Shown piece by piece: positions 1 through 7,413 of a DNA stretch of 27,438 nt (position 1 is its first letter; every line of letters starts with the position of its first letter). The notes under the pieces are model-generated. The model did not search any database. It was given only the letters and a program-made list of their open reading frames with translations, and had not been told where the DNA came from. The translations under genes were made by a program, and so were the position numbers. The DNA comes from Clostridia bacterium. Lineage in GTDB: Bacteria; Bacillota; Clostridia; Oscillospirales; Acutalibacteraceae. The DNA lies in NCBI GenBank assembly GCA_900770165.1, contig CAAGJJ010000066.1, positions 1 to 27,438 of the forward strand, given 5' to 3'.

Positions 1-255
1 CATAAGGTTGGTATGACTAACCAGATGACAAGCCTTGCTAACTTAAGTCTTCTTGGTAACTTCATCGGAATGCTTACAGATTCAAGAAGCTTCCTCTCAT
101 ACACAAGACATGAGTACTTCAGAAGAATCATGTGCGAGCTTATCGGTGGATGGGTAGAGAATGGTGAATACCCAGCAGATGAGAAGGCATTAAAGAAGAT
201 TGTTGAAGGTATCTCATACAACAACGCTGTAAGATACTTTGGATTCGACCTTTAA
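1..255 (+). CDS. uxaC: Glucuronate isomerase, C-terminal end (partial)
   Basis: This is the 3' end of a gene that begins before the window; the reading frame is open from base 1. The residues MLTDSRSFLSY, the following HEYFRR, the GGWVENGEYP stretch and the final GISYNNAVRYFGF match the conserved C terminus of glucuronate (uronate) isomerase. That enzyme interconverts D-glucuronate and D-fructuronate (or galacturonate and tagaturonate) in the cytoplasm at the start of hexuronate breakdown. About 84 codons of a roughly 465-codon family are present. It is on the plus strand, convergent with everything to its right, so it is functionally separate from the polysaccharide locus. A strong terminator follows 16 bases after the stop. 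The family call is from recognised motifs, without alignment. Confidence 0.9.
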   Translation, partial: HKVGMTNQMTSLANLSLLGNFIGMLTDSRSFLSYTRHEYFRRIMCELIGGWVENGEYPADEKALKKIVEGISYNNAVRYFGFDL

Positions 256-270
256 TTCATATTTTTAATC

Positions 271-300
271 AAAACCACCAGCTCAGCTGGTGGTTTTTTC
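271..300 (+). terminator. Intrinsic terminator of uxaC
   Basis: An 11-bp stem (271-281 with 287-297) with a five-base loop and the core CCACCAG/CTGGTGG runs into a T-run, TTTTTT at 294-299. It sits just after the uxaC stop. The A-run on the left arm means it may also stop transcription coming from the minus strand. Confidence 0.9.
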
Positions 301-305
301 TTCGG

Positions 306-635
306 CTATAGACCTGTGGTACTAGCCGGCTCTAAAGAGCCATTAAAGATTCTCCACGGCTTTTTCGTTCCATTCACTATAACAATCTTCTTAAATGAAT
401 CCGGAATATTTCGTAAGGAATTAAGCTCCTGAGCCTGCTTTTCTTCTGAAGCCATATCGTAAGCCACCTGAATGTAATATCTCTGACTCCCCTGTTTTAC
501 TACAAAAACAACCTCTAACTGCTTATGCACTTGTTTCCCCTCACTACTCTTTGCAAATACATCTACCATACCTACATCCACATTGTAACCACGCACAAGC
601 AGCTCATACCCAAAAATGGGTGAAAAAATAGCCAT
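306..635 (-). pseudogene. Remnant of a DUF4143-type AAA ATPase (C-terminal fragment)
   Basis: The 109-residue product reads IFGYELLVRGYNVDVGMV near its start and, later, LEVVFVVKQGSQRYYIQVAY and NIPDSFKKIVIV. These are characteristic of the C-terminal DUF4143 nuclease-like part of the large family of stand-alone bacterial ATPases that are usually about 400-450 residues long. The P-loop ATPase half is missing. The frame is open only about 14 codons upstream of the ATG before a TAA, so the gene is truncated at its 5' end, and no ribosome site precedes the ATG. The last residues (after KKPW) also diverge from the family as I remember it. These genes are often mobile and decay readily; I read this as a broken leftover and not a functional gene. 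Confidence 0.65.
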
Positions 636-870
636 CTGGATTATTAGTCCAAATGGCTTATGTGAAAATTTATTTTATTCTATTGTAAAGAACTGTCTCT
701 ATTCCGTTTCCAGTCTATAATGCTGTGCCAGAGGTTCATAAAGAACATCTCCATAATTTTGCAACCAAAACTGAGCAATCCCAAGTCTATACAAGAATAT
801 GCCAAACTCTGCTATTTTCATTTTAGAAACGAAAAGATATACTTTCTTTTCTTCCTCATTTTCTATTTTT
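636..870. other. Non-coding stretch without a recognised gene
   Basis: No gene can be supported here. A 60-codon minus-strand frame (699-881, TTG start, no ribosome site) encodes a peptide I do not recognise; it may be a decayed fragment like its neighbour or chance. A TATAAT hexamer at 716-721 on the plus strand has no good -35 partner. Confidence 0.4.
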
Positions 871-1180
871 TCTAAATACAACTGGGGGTGTTACGGGGCA
901 AACACCTACTAAAAGCTATTGGATAACAGAATTAGTAGGTGTTTTTCTTATAATATTGCTATAGTTTCAGAGCAGAGACCTACTAAAGTATCTAAGTATT
1001 GTACTTTGGTAGGTCTTTTTCTTCGGATTTTATATAATGAAGCGACACATTACTTGAAATTGACCTACGCAATAAGTTGTATTAGATGTTTGTGTAGGTT
1101 TTTCTATATAAGAAATCTTGGCTAACAAGAAAATTGACCTACTAAAAATGCATACAAGAATGTAATAGTAGGTCTTTGTA
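871..1180 (+). repeat. Tandem array of four terminator-like hairpins sharing an ACCTAC/GTAGGT stem
   Basis: Four inverted repeats occur at 901-943, 976-1016, 1063-1099 and 1136-1174, with periods of 75, 87 and 73 bases. Stems are 12, 15, 10 and 9 bp, with single G-T pairs in the second and third. All contain ACCTAC on the left arm and GTAGGT on the right, while the loops (19, 11, 17, 21 bases) differ. On the plus strand each is followed by a T-run (the fourth is weaker, CTTTG). An A/T-rich -10-like hexamer lies 27-31 bases before each hairpin: TAAATA near 873, TATAAT at 949 and 1033, TATATAAG near 1105. The unit therefore looks like a small transcript of about 60 bases ending in its own terminator, repeated four times. 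The first hairpin has a competing pairing (887-892 with 901-906). I do not recognise the family. Confidence 0.6.
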
Positions 1181-1277
1181 TTTTGACTGTTGTAAAGAAA
1201 TGAAAAACACAGTAAACAAGCGGCTTCATAGGCATGTCAGTCCTACTTAAATGTCAATATTTGAGAAAAATATAATT

Positions 1278-1296
1278 GGAGTGTCGATCACACTCT
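1278..1296 (-). terminator. Possible weak terminator of the polysaccharide locus
   Basis: A GAGTGT/ACACTC stem (1279-1284 with 1290-1295) with a five-base loop lies about 20 bases after the phosphatase stop on the minus strand. The T-run (TTTTT near 1266-1270) is separated from the stem by several bases, so termination may be weak. Confidence 0.35.
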
Positions 1297-1315
1297 TTGC
1301 CGCATGCAAACTAAA

Positions 1316-2056
1316 TTATGGCAAAATCGGTTTAAGACCGACTAATGGTTGTCCATTTAATATTCTGTATGGGTTATCGTAAAAAACCATATATGCATAT
1401 TCTTTCCCATATTCATCAACTACCATGTCAAATACATCCTCCATATAGGGAGTCCTTACCCACGGAAAATGTGCATCACTGGCAATACATGATACAAGAC
1501 CACACTCCATTAAAATATCAACTGCACGTTTAGCCCTTCTTCCAAAACGGCCTGACAGACTTCCCTTGTTAACCTGAATTCCATATCCCTTTTTAATCCA
1601 ATTATATACAATATCAGGTGTATTCTGAACAAAACTGTAACGTTCAGGATGAGCAATAACAGGATAAAAACCGTTATCGGCACATCTTTCAAGAACTCTG
1701 TTACAAAACTCTGGTTCTTCATCAAAATCAAACTCTGTGAGAAAGTATCTGGTATTATTAATGGTCCAGATATTTCCATTTCGTAGAATATCTGGTAAAT
1801 CCCATGTTGCAAATAATTCCATTCCACATGCTATGTCAACAGAAATCCCTGCATTTTCAACTTCCTGTCTCAGTTTAAGAAGCACTTTTTCCAAATGTTT
1901 TATATCCTGTTTAACACCTGGAAGATTATTGTGTGGTGTAACTGTAACCACCTTAGTACCACCCTTTTGAGCAAGTCGCAGCATCTGCAAAGACATATCC
2001 ATAGATTCTGAACCATCATCAACTCCCGGGAGTATATGTGTATGTATATCAATCAT
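1316..2056 (-). CDS. cpsB: CpsB/CapC-family PHP-type tyrosine-protein phosphatase
   Basis: This metal-dependent phosphatase of the PHP fold removes phosphate from tyrosines of the bacterial tyrosine kinase that controls capsule chain length. The 246-residue product opens with MIDIHTHILPGVDDGS, which holds the HxH metal ligands. TPHNN, IAHPERY and SDAH follow at the expected spacing, and the length is normal for the YwqE/CpsB/CapC family. I chose the ATG at 2056, not the upstream in-frame ATG at 2143, because the family starts exactly at MIDIHTH; the longer form would overlap the kinase gene by 95 bases. With this start the overlap is 8 bases, so translation is probably coupled to the kinase. 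It is the last gene of the locus. The symbol is by family. Confidence 0.9.
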   Translation of the reverse strand: MIDIHTHILPGVDDGSESMDMSLQMLRLAQKGGTKVVTVTPHNNLPGVKQDIKHLEKVLLKLRQEVENAGISVDIACGMELFATWDLPDILRNGNIWTINNTRYFLTEFDFDEEPEFCNRVLERCADNGFYPVIAHPERYSFVQNTPDIVYNWIKKGYGIQVNKGSLSGRFGRRAKRAVDILMECGLVSCIASDAHFPWVRTPYMEDVFDMVVDEYGKEYAYMVFYDNPYRILNGQPLVGLKPILP

Positions 2057-3476
2057 TATTTTCACCATATGTAGCATATTTTTTATAGCCGCCATACTTA
2101 TTATACTGGTAACCATATCCTGAGTTAACGCCAGATGCTCCATTCAGGACACCACCAATAATTGGCGTATCACTTGCCGATATTGCCTGTATGGCATCGA
2201 ATATTTTTCCACTTGATATCTTGTCCTGACGAACAACATACAGCACAGCATCACTCTTTCTTACAATAATCTCAGTGTCAGAAACTATTCCACATGGTGG
2301 AGTATCAATAATAACATAATCATAATCAGCACTTTGTGAACTAATGAAATCATCAAATATACTTGAAGTTAATAATCGATGTGTTCTATCTGTACTTATG
2401 GTTCCACCAATATAATAAACTCCAGAACTTAACTTTGTAATTGCTTCCTCTGCATCGATTTTTCCTTGAAGAAATTCTACAAATCCACCAGCATTAATTT
2501 CCTCATCTGTAATAAAATTACAAAGCGAAGGATTGCGCATATCTGCATCTACAAGAAGCACCTTCTTGCCAGTTCTATTAAGCATCTCTGCCAGATTCCA
2601 GCTCACAGTTGATTTTCCCTCACCCGGAACAGTACTTGTAACAGCCATTACCTTCCAGTTGTTAGATTTCATTCTTTTCTCTACCTTAATTGCCACTCTC
2701 TCAAATGCATGAATAAAATCACTTTTCATTCTTGGATTACTAATATCCAGGCGTTCATCAATATTTCTGTTATGAGCCTTAAATTTAAATTCAGGAATCG
2801 CTCCTGCATTGTTAATATTCAAAATATTCTTTATATCTTCTTCGCTATTTATGGTTTTATGTAAAAAAGCATATAGTAATACTAGTCCAAAAAATGCTGC
2901 TGCACCTGATACAACACCCTTTAATATAACCTTTTTATAATCAGGTTTATTATATGGTTCATCAGATATTGTAGCCGGCTGTATAATATTAAGCTTTGTC
3001 TCGCCAATTACATATCTTGACACCTCTGGAAAATACTTTACCGCAGCATCCAGCAGATTACTAACCATCTCGGGATCAGAGCCTGTTGCAGACATAGTAA
3101 TAAGATTGGAATTACTTACTCCAGTAGCTGTTATGTATCCTGGCAGCACCTTGACATTAAGCTCTTCCTTTATAAGCTCCTGAAGGGCATCGCTATTAAG
3201 AATATAAGGGAATAACTTTGTCATCTGCTTTGCAGTGGAAGCATTATAGGAAAAACTATAAACACCACTATCCTGATTATCGTCAAGTGTACTTACTGTA
3301 AAAGTAGTCTTTGTCTGATACATTGGATAATAATTATGCGACTTATATACATAGGCACCTGCTGGTGTTAAAATACAAAGAATTGGAAGCAGCCAGATAA
3401 ATTTTATAAAGCCCTTATAAATATTTGCAAACAACACATGTAAATCTATATAGTATTCATCTTCTTGTTTGTTCAT
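2049..3476 (-). CDS. Wzz/BY-kinase fusion (polysaccharide co-polymerase with tyrosine kinase domain), copy 1
   Basis: This predicted inner-membrane regulator controls polysaccharide chain length. The N-terminal Wzz-like part has a membrane segment at about residues 24-44 and a second at about 185-205, enclosing an extracytoplasmic loop. The cytoplasmic kinase domain carries Walker A (VPGEGKST, about 283-290), Walker A' (LLVDADM, about 307-313) and Walker B (YVIIDTPP, about 387-394). The C-terminal tail from residue 454 has seven tyrosines in 17 residues, the autophosphorylation cluster of BY-kinases. At 475 residues both halves are complete. Most Firmicutes split these into CpsC and CpsD, so the fusion is notable. 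The start has a GAGGA ribosome site, and the ATG overlaps the stop of the preceding kinase by four bases (ATGA), so the two are translationally coupled. Confidence 0.9.
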   Translation of the reverse strand: MNKQEDEYYIDLHVLFANIYKGFIKFIWLLPILCILTPAGAYVYKSHNYYPMYQTKTTFTVSTLDDNQDSGVYSFSYNASTAKQMTKLFPYILNSDALQELIKEELNVKVLPGYITATGVSNSNLITMSATGSDPEMVSNLLDAAVKYFPEVSRYVIGETKLNIIQPATISDEPYNKPDYKKVILKGVVSGAAAFFGLVLLYAFLHKTINSEEDIKNILNINNAGAIPEFKFKAHNRNIDERLDISNPRMKSDFIHAFERVAIKVEKRMKSNNWKVMAVTSTVPGEGKSTVSWNLAEMLNRTGKKVLLVDADMRNPSLCNFITDEEINAGGFVEFLQGKIDAEEAITKLSSGVYYIGGTISTDRTHRLLTSSIFDDFISSQSADYDYVIIDTPPCGIVSDTEIIVRKSDAVLYVVRQDKISSGKIFDAIQAISASDTPIIGGVLNGASGVNSGYGYQYNKYGGYKKYATYGENND

Positions 3477-4903
3477 ACCGTTCCTCTTTCCTTATGTTCA
3501 CCGTACTTTCCGTACTTTCCATAATTTCCGTACTTTCCATAACCAATAGAACCTGTTATTTTATCATCAAAATCATTAAGAACATAACCAATAAAGTTAT
3601 TATTTCCCTCTTTCAGAGAATCAATTGCATCGTTAATATCAGAAGCCTGTACCCTGTCTTGACGTACAACAAGAATAGAGGCATCACATGATTCATTAAT
3701 TCTTAACGCATCTGGCGAAGCAAATAAAGGTGGTACGTCTATTACTATGTAGTCAAATGTAGCTCTCAGCTTCTCTATTAAATACATAAATCTTTCTGAG
3801 CTAATAAGCTTCTGCGGATCCTTAACTGAATTTTTAATAAACATCTGATATATGTTTTTATTGTTGTCACGACGAATAAAACGAGAGTCCTCTTTGCTTT
3901 CATCTAAAAAATCTGTATATTGACCAAATTGTTTATTCTGAATATCAAAAAGCTTATACTGAGCCGGTTTCATAAGATCCATATCTATTAACAATACTTT
4001 TCTCTCCCCCTCTGCAAGGGCTAAAGCAAGATTGGCTGCAACAGTTGTCTTTCCTTCATTTTCCGCAACACTGCAAACCATTATAATCTTTCCATGTTTT
4101 TTATTTATGTAATATTCTACACGAACAGCTAATTTATGAAACTGCTCCCTAAAATTAAACCCTGCTGTAGTACTCGTTATAAGAAGACCCTTTGTGGTAT
4201 TTCTAATCTTTGACTTCAGTGTTCTATTCTTTTTCTCATGACTTATTATGGCAATACATTTTCCCTCTATCTTGCGTTCCGCTTCTTTTACTGATTTGAC
4301 TGTACCACGAAGCAGTGCAACAACAACATAACCTATTACAGCCACAAGTAAACAAGCCGAAGCTCCAAGCTTTTTATACTTATCTATGTTAATCATGTTG
4401 GAAGGTGCCACTGGAACATTAGGGTTAGCAATAACTTCAATAACTGCATTACTGAAAATATAGTCTGATACACTATTATAATTATTAAGAACTGTATTAA
4501 TAACGTCGTATGCAAGTTCTGGATTTTCTGCAGTTACTTTTAATTCAAAAAGATTAGTTTCTTTAATAAGTTCTGCCTTTATCTGTGTATCTAATGCCTT
4601 CTCACCAGCTACTTCAACAGCCTTCTCCTTTACTACATCACTTGAAAACACTGCAGATAATACATCCGCCATTGACATAGCTGTGTTTAAATTGGCATAA
4701 CTGCTGCCATTACTGTTTCTGGATAGAACTGCTAATGTTGCTGAAGCCGTATACATTGGTTTATAAGTAATATTGAAATATATAGAAACTGCCATTATTC
4801 CTATAATAGCTGCCATGGCAAGATACACACAATTTTTCAGCAAATCCCGTATAATTATTCTAATATTAATTTCATCGAACCGAATAATTCCGTCCTGTTC
4901 CAT
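3473..4903 (-). CDS. Wzz/BY-kinase fusion, copy 2
   Basis: This second full-length co-polymerase/kinase has 476 residues. Membrane segments lie at about 24-44 and 180-198 around a Wzz-like external domain that includes a proline-containing NPNVPVAPSN stretch before the second segment. The kinase domain has a variant but acceptable Walker A (AENEGKTT, 280-287), Walker A' (LLIDMDL, 304-310) and Walker B (YIVIDVPP, 385-392). The tail has five regularly spaced tyrosines (455, 458, 461, 464, 467) in a GKYGNYGKYGKYG pattern. The sequence differs widely from the neighbouring copy, so this is an old paralogue and not a recent duplication. A strong AGGAGG ribosome site precedes the ATG and overlaps the stop of the Ig-like gene upstream. 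The pair may form mixed complexes or act in sequence. Confidence 0.9.
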   Translation of the reverse strand: MEQDGIIRFDEINIRIIIRDLLKNCVYLAMAAIIGIMAVSIYFNITYKPMYTASATLAVLSRNSNGSSYANLNTAMSMADVLSAVFSSDVVKEKAVEVAGEKALDTQIKAELIKETNLFELKVTAENPELAYDVINTVLNNYNSVSDYIFSNAVIEVIANPNVPVAPSNMINIDKYKKLGASACLLVAVIGYVVVALLRGTVKSVKEAERKIEGKCIAIISHEKKNRTLKSKIRNTTKGLLITSTTAGFNFREQFHKLAVRVEYYINKKHGKIIMVCSVAENEGKTTVAANLALALAEGERKVLLIDMDLMKPAQYKLFDIQNKQFGQYTDFLDESKEDSRFIRRDNNKNIYQMFIKNSVKDPQKLISSERFMYLIEKLRATFDYIVIDVPPLFASPDALRINESCDASILVVRQDRVQASDINDAIDSLKEGNNNFIGYVLNDFDDKITGSIGYGKYGNYGKYGKYGEHKERGTV

Positions 4904-4912
4904 TGTTTCCTC

Positions 4913-5749
4913 CTACTCTGCTAATACAACAATCAGATATGTACTTCCTGTTGCACCATTTCTTTCTGTATATCTGTACTCTATCTCATAAACATCACTT
5001 TCAGAAATACTTTCATGAGTAATAATATCAACGTAATTAAGATTAACATTATTTCCATTACTATCAATCACTTCTGAAATATAATCTACCGGATTCAGAT
5101 ATTCTCCTTCTTCTAAATACACTAGATACTGATTCAACTGGATAGTCGGTTCTTTATTAAAAGCACTGCTTTTATCAACTACATGAACAGGCAGTTTAAC
5201 AGTAGAAATATCCGCATAATTATTGGCAACTTCTAAAGTCACAGTATACGTGCCGGCTGTAGTAATATCAATATCCTGCTCTGTAATCTTAATCTTATCA
5301 GATATATCTCCATCTAAGACATCACTTGCACCTATATTGCTAAGAATAGATGGTGAGTCTGACTGGGAAGCTTTATATACAAGTGGACTTTTAACATAAA
5401 ACTCTGGTGACTTATAATCCTTGTAAACAATACGGCGGGTATATTTCCCCACATTATAACTGCTGTCGAACACAAGATATTCCACCTCACATACTCCTGG
5501 TATAATAAACTTCGAATGATTTCCCACACGAATCTTGTCAGATATATCCTTGTCAACATTGTCTGACGCACTTAATCCTGCCTTTAACTCCTCATCTGTT
5601 GCATTAACACTTACTTCAATTACGTCTTCTGTTCCTAAAATAACTGGTGACTGCGTATCTTTTCCTCTTATTATAAACACATTAACAGATATCCATATAG
5701 CAGTCATCAATGTAAAAACAATCAAGATTCCTCGACGAATGTAGATCAT
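4913..5749 (-). CDS. Membrane-anchored protein with Ig-like (DUF5011-type) repeats
   Basis: The 278-residue product has a short cytoplasmic start (MIYIRRG), one hydrophobic segment at about residues 8-28 without a clear cleavage site, and an extracellular part made of repeated beta-sandwich-like units. Two units share the DKDISDKI / DGDISDKI signature (residues 67-74 and 147-154), typical of the DUF5011 / Cry22-type Ig-like domains of surface proteins. A third, divergent unit occupies about 200-278. It starts after a perfect AGGAGG site and lies nine bases before the kinase pair, so it is expressed with them. A surface role in the polysaccharide export or attachment machinery is likely, but the exact function is unknown. 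Confidence 0.75.
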   Translation of the reverse strand: MIYIRRGILIVFTLMTAIWISVNVFIIRGKDTQSPVILGTEDVIEVSVNATDEELKAGLSASDNVDKDISDKIRVGNHSKFIIPGVCEVEYLVFDSSYNVGKYTRRIVYKDYKSPEFYVKSPLVYKASQSDSPSILSNIGASDVLDGDISDKIKITEQDIDITTAGTYTVTLEVANNYADISTVKLPVHVVDKSSAFNKEPTIQLNQYLVYLEEGEYLNPVDYISEVIDSNGNNVNLNYVDIITHESISESDVYEIEYRYTERNGATGSTYLIVVLAE

Positions 5750-5771
5750 TTTCTCCTCCTATAAACTCTAA

Positions 5772-5777
5772 ATTATA
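5772..5777 (-). promoter_or_regulatory. Possible promoter (-10 TATAAT) before the Ig-like/kinase module
   Basis: A TATAAT hexamer on the minus strand lies in the 74-base gap between the HPr-kinase-like gene and the Ig-like gene, about 23 bases before the start codon. No good -35 is found at 17 bases (the best is an A-rich sequence), so a minor internal promoter is possible but unproven. Confidence 0.3.
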
Positions 5778-5823
5778 ACTTCACGCAAATGCAATTTTAT
5801 CATATTTATTTCAGTTGTCCATA

Positions 5824-6642
5824 TTAAAACACATTATCCTGCTCCAATTTATTTCTTGTCACAAGAACCGCATCTTCGTCAGGTCTGCAGCTAAGGTGAT
5901 AAAAATGGATTTGAGAAAACATATTATTAACAACTTCCATTACCCTGTCAATACATGCTGTATCCCAACTAGGTAAGAAGATATGAGGCAATACCATAGA
6001 TGCAATTTCATGGTCTTCTAACGGTCTGATAATATTATCTTTTCCCTGCGAAAGAACAATTACTGCTCCCAAAGGTGCGTAATCATTAATAGCATATGGA
6101 GATGAGCCTTTCCATGGAGAGCCCCATGTCTCAATAAGATTGTCTTTTTCTTTAAAAAAGACCTTGTCACCATTAAGAATTCTTCCATTAAGATATTCAT
6201 TCCACAATCTGGCCTGTGTAGTCTTTCCAGTTCCGGAAGCCGCAGTAAATACAACTGCTTTATTCTTATACTCCACTACTGAAGCATGCATTAATACTCC
6301 TCCAAAAGACGTAAGTCTTGAGTAGAACCCCGCAGCCAAAAGCTCCATCCATGAATTCTGGCTTTTTCCATCGCCCATAAGTTTCAGTTCACTCCAGTCC
6401 TTAGACGCAAGTATCTTACTTTCACCCTGATTTCCAATCAGAACATGACTCCATCCATTAGAACATTGAAAATAACTAAAACCATAACATCTCATATAAG
6501 AATCATCTGTATCTACCTCAAGGGTTAGCATTACATCATCAGAAGCTTCACATTCAAAGTTCTTAAACATAGTTATAGGAAATGGTTGTCTGCTCTTAAT
6601 AAGTATTCTCTCGCCTGCAATACTATAATATTGTTCCAACAT
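5824..6642 (-). CDS. HPr-kinase/PEPCK-like P-loop kinase of peptide-tailoring type
   Basis: The 272-residue protein has a P-loop AASGTGKTT at about residues 134-142 in the middle of the chain, preceded by LMHASVV and followed by ILNGDKVFF and GSPWKG. This arrangement is that of HPr kinase/phosphorylase-like domains with a PEPCK-type nucleotide site. Stand-alone proteins of this kind occur in RiPP clusters. In paeninodin-type lasso-peptide clusters such a kinase phosphorylates a serine at the C terminus of the precursor. No HPr-kinase N-terminal domain is present, so general carbon regulation is unlikely. I chose the ATG at 6642 because AGGAG lies five bases before it; an in-frame TTG at 6657 has no ribosome site. 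It is the last gene of the five-gene PqqD cassette. The substrate is inferred, possibly the peptide at 10648-11001. Confidence 0.8.
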   Translation of the reverse strand: MLEQYYSIAGERILIKSRQPFPITMFKNFECEASDDVMLTLEVDTDDSYMRCYGFSYFQCSNGWSHVLIGNQGESKILASKDWSELKLMGDGKSQNSWMELLAAGFYSRLTSFGGVLMHASVVEYKNKAVVFTAASGTGKTTQARLWNEYLNGRILNGDKVFFKEKDNLIETWGSPWKGSSPYAINDYAPLGAVIVLSQGKDNIIRPLEDHEIASMVLPHIFLPSWDTACIDRVMEVVNNMFSQIHFYHLSCRPDEDAVLVTRNKLEQDNVF

Positions 6643-6667
6643 ACTTTCTCCTGCCAATTATATATTG

Positions 6668-7132
6668 TTATAATTTCTTCTTTGCATCTGACATTCTTAC
6701 GACTTTTCTCTTTAATCTACCAGGAAATTCCCGTAAATATCTGATCACATATCTTTTCTTTAGATTGCGTACATAATCCTTATATGTAGTGTCATCTGTT
6801 GAAATGAAATTATTATTCTCATAATAGCCTCTCATAACACCTATTACCCATCCATGGGGAACAACTTCCTTATACAGCCTGTTATCACCACATATAAGAT
6901 AATCCCTTGCCCTGACCTTCACAACCCTGTGAAGAACCAGTTTATTCTGTCCCGGTCTGCGATACAAAGCCACATCATTTATATTTAATATTCCTTGAGC
7001 CCTCTCTATAAGAACCATGTTCTGATTTTGCCTAAGTAATGGTTCCATGCTGTCCCCTTCTGTCATAGAAAGGCACCAGCCCTTAGCTGACAAATTCTTT
7101 TCTAACTGAGTATATGTACTATTCATTACCAT
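6668..7132 (-). CDS. S24/S26-family serine peptidase (signal-peptidase-like, no membrane anchor)
   Basis: The 154-residue protein has the S26 box GDSMEPLL (nucleophile Ser28), then NDVALYRR, LVLHRVVKV (His68 where many bacterial signal peptidases carry a lysine) and CGDNR (82-86). The His version is that of the SipW/ER-type Ser-His subgroup. Unlike true signal peptidases there is no N-terminal membrane segment; the start is polar and the C terminus is very basic (KKRYVIRYLREFPGRLKRK). It therefore probably acts in the cytoplasm or at the inner membrane face. Its start overlaps the PqqD-like gene by 14 bases, so the two are coupled. A role in leader removal from the cassette's peptide is the simplest idea, not shown. 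The ribosome site is poor and a second ATG lies two codons later. Confidence 0.8.
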   Translation of the reverse strand: MVMNSTYTQLEKNLSAKGWCLSMTEGDSMEPLLRQNQNMVLIERAQGILNINDVALYRRPGQNKLVLHRVVKVRARDYLICGDNRLYKEVVPHGWVIGVMRGYYENNNFISTDDTTYKDYVRNLKKRYVIRYLREFPGRLKRKVVRMSDAKKKL

Positions 7133-7391
7133 CTACCAGGTTACTCTTCTTAAGCATATTATAAAATGCCAGCACTGATTCCTCTCCATGTTTAGCATCA
7201 ATATCATATTCCTCCATTAGAAATCCAACTAAGGCTTCTGTGGTCTGCTCTGTTTGTAGCTTTTCCCATAAAAAAGCACCTGTTTCATTAAGAGTAATCA
7301 CTCCTGCAAAATCACGGGTTCTCCCACCAACAGGTACTGCCATATACTGTTTTCCTATTTTTCTAACTACAAATCCTTCTTTAACCTTCAT
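7119..7391 (-). CDS. PqqD-like peptide recognition protein
   Basis: The 90-residue protein is a stand-alone PqqD-type domain, the RiPP recognition element fold that binds precursor leader peptides. The pattern is visible: VVRKIGKQYMAVPVG at the start, ITLNETGAFLWEKLQ in the centre (the N-x-TG-x-x-x-W box), a TTEALVGFLMEEYDI helix and a final FYNMLKKSNLV. In other clusters this domain presents the leader to modifying enzymes. The ATG at 7391 is six bases after an AGGAG; the ATG at 7397 directly touches that site and is too close. It is followed by the S26 peptidase with a 14-base overlap and preceded by the nucleotidyltransferase with a 22-base gap. Its natural partner is probably the peptide encoded at 10648-11001. 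Confidence 0.85.
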   Translation of the reverse strand: MKVKEGFVVRKIGKQYMAVPVGGRTRDFAGVITLNETGAFLWEKLQTEQTTEALVGFLMEEYDIDAKHGEESVLAFYNMLKKSNLVDGNE

Positions 7392-7413
7392 ATCCATCTC
7401 CTGATTTCATAAT

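Noticed and set aside
699..881. 60-codon minus-strand frame
   Set aside because: TTG start without a ribosome site and no recognisable motif; noted only as part of the non-coding stretch.
919..1125. 68-codon plus-strand frame through the hairpins
   Set aside because: It runs across three terminator-like hairpins, has no ribosome site and matches nothing I recognise.
871..1180. CRISPR array
   Set aside because: The repeats are palindromic hairpin arms, not identical direct repeats; spacing is uneven and no cas gene is nearby.
5824..6642. True HPr kinase/phosphorylase (hprK)
   Set aside because: The N-terminal domain of HprK is absent and the context is a PqqD/exporter cassette, not carbon regulation.
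6668..7132. General signal peptidase I or LexA-type repressor
   Set aside because: There is no membrane anchor as in signal peptidase and no DNA-binding domain as in LexA; the context points to peptide processing.
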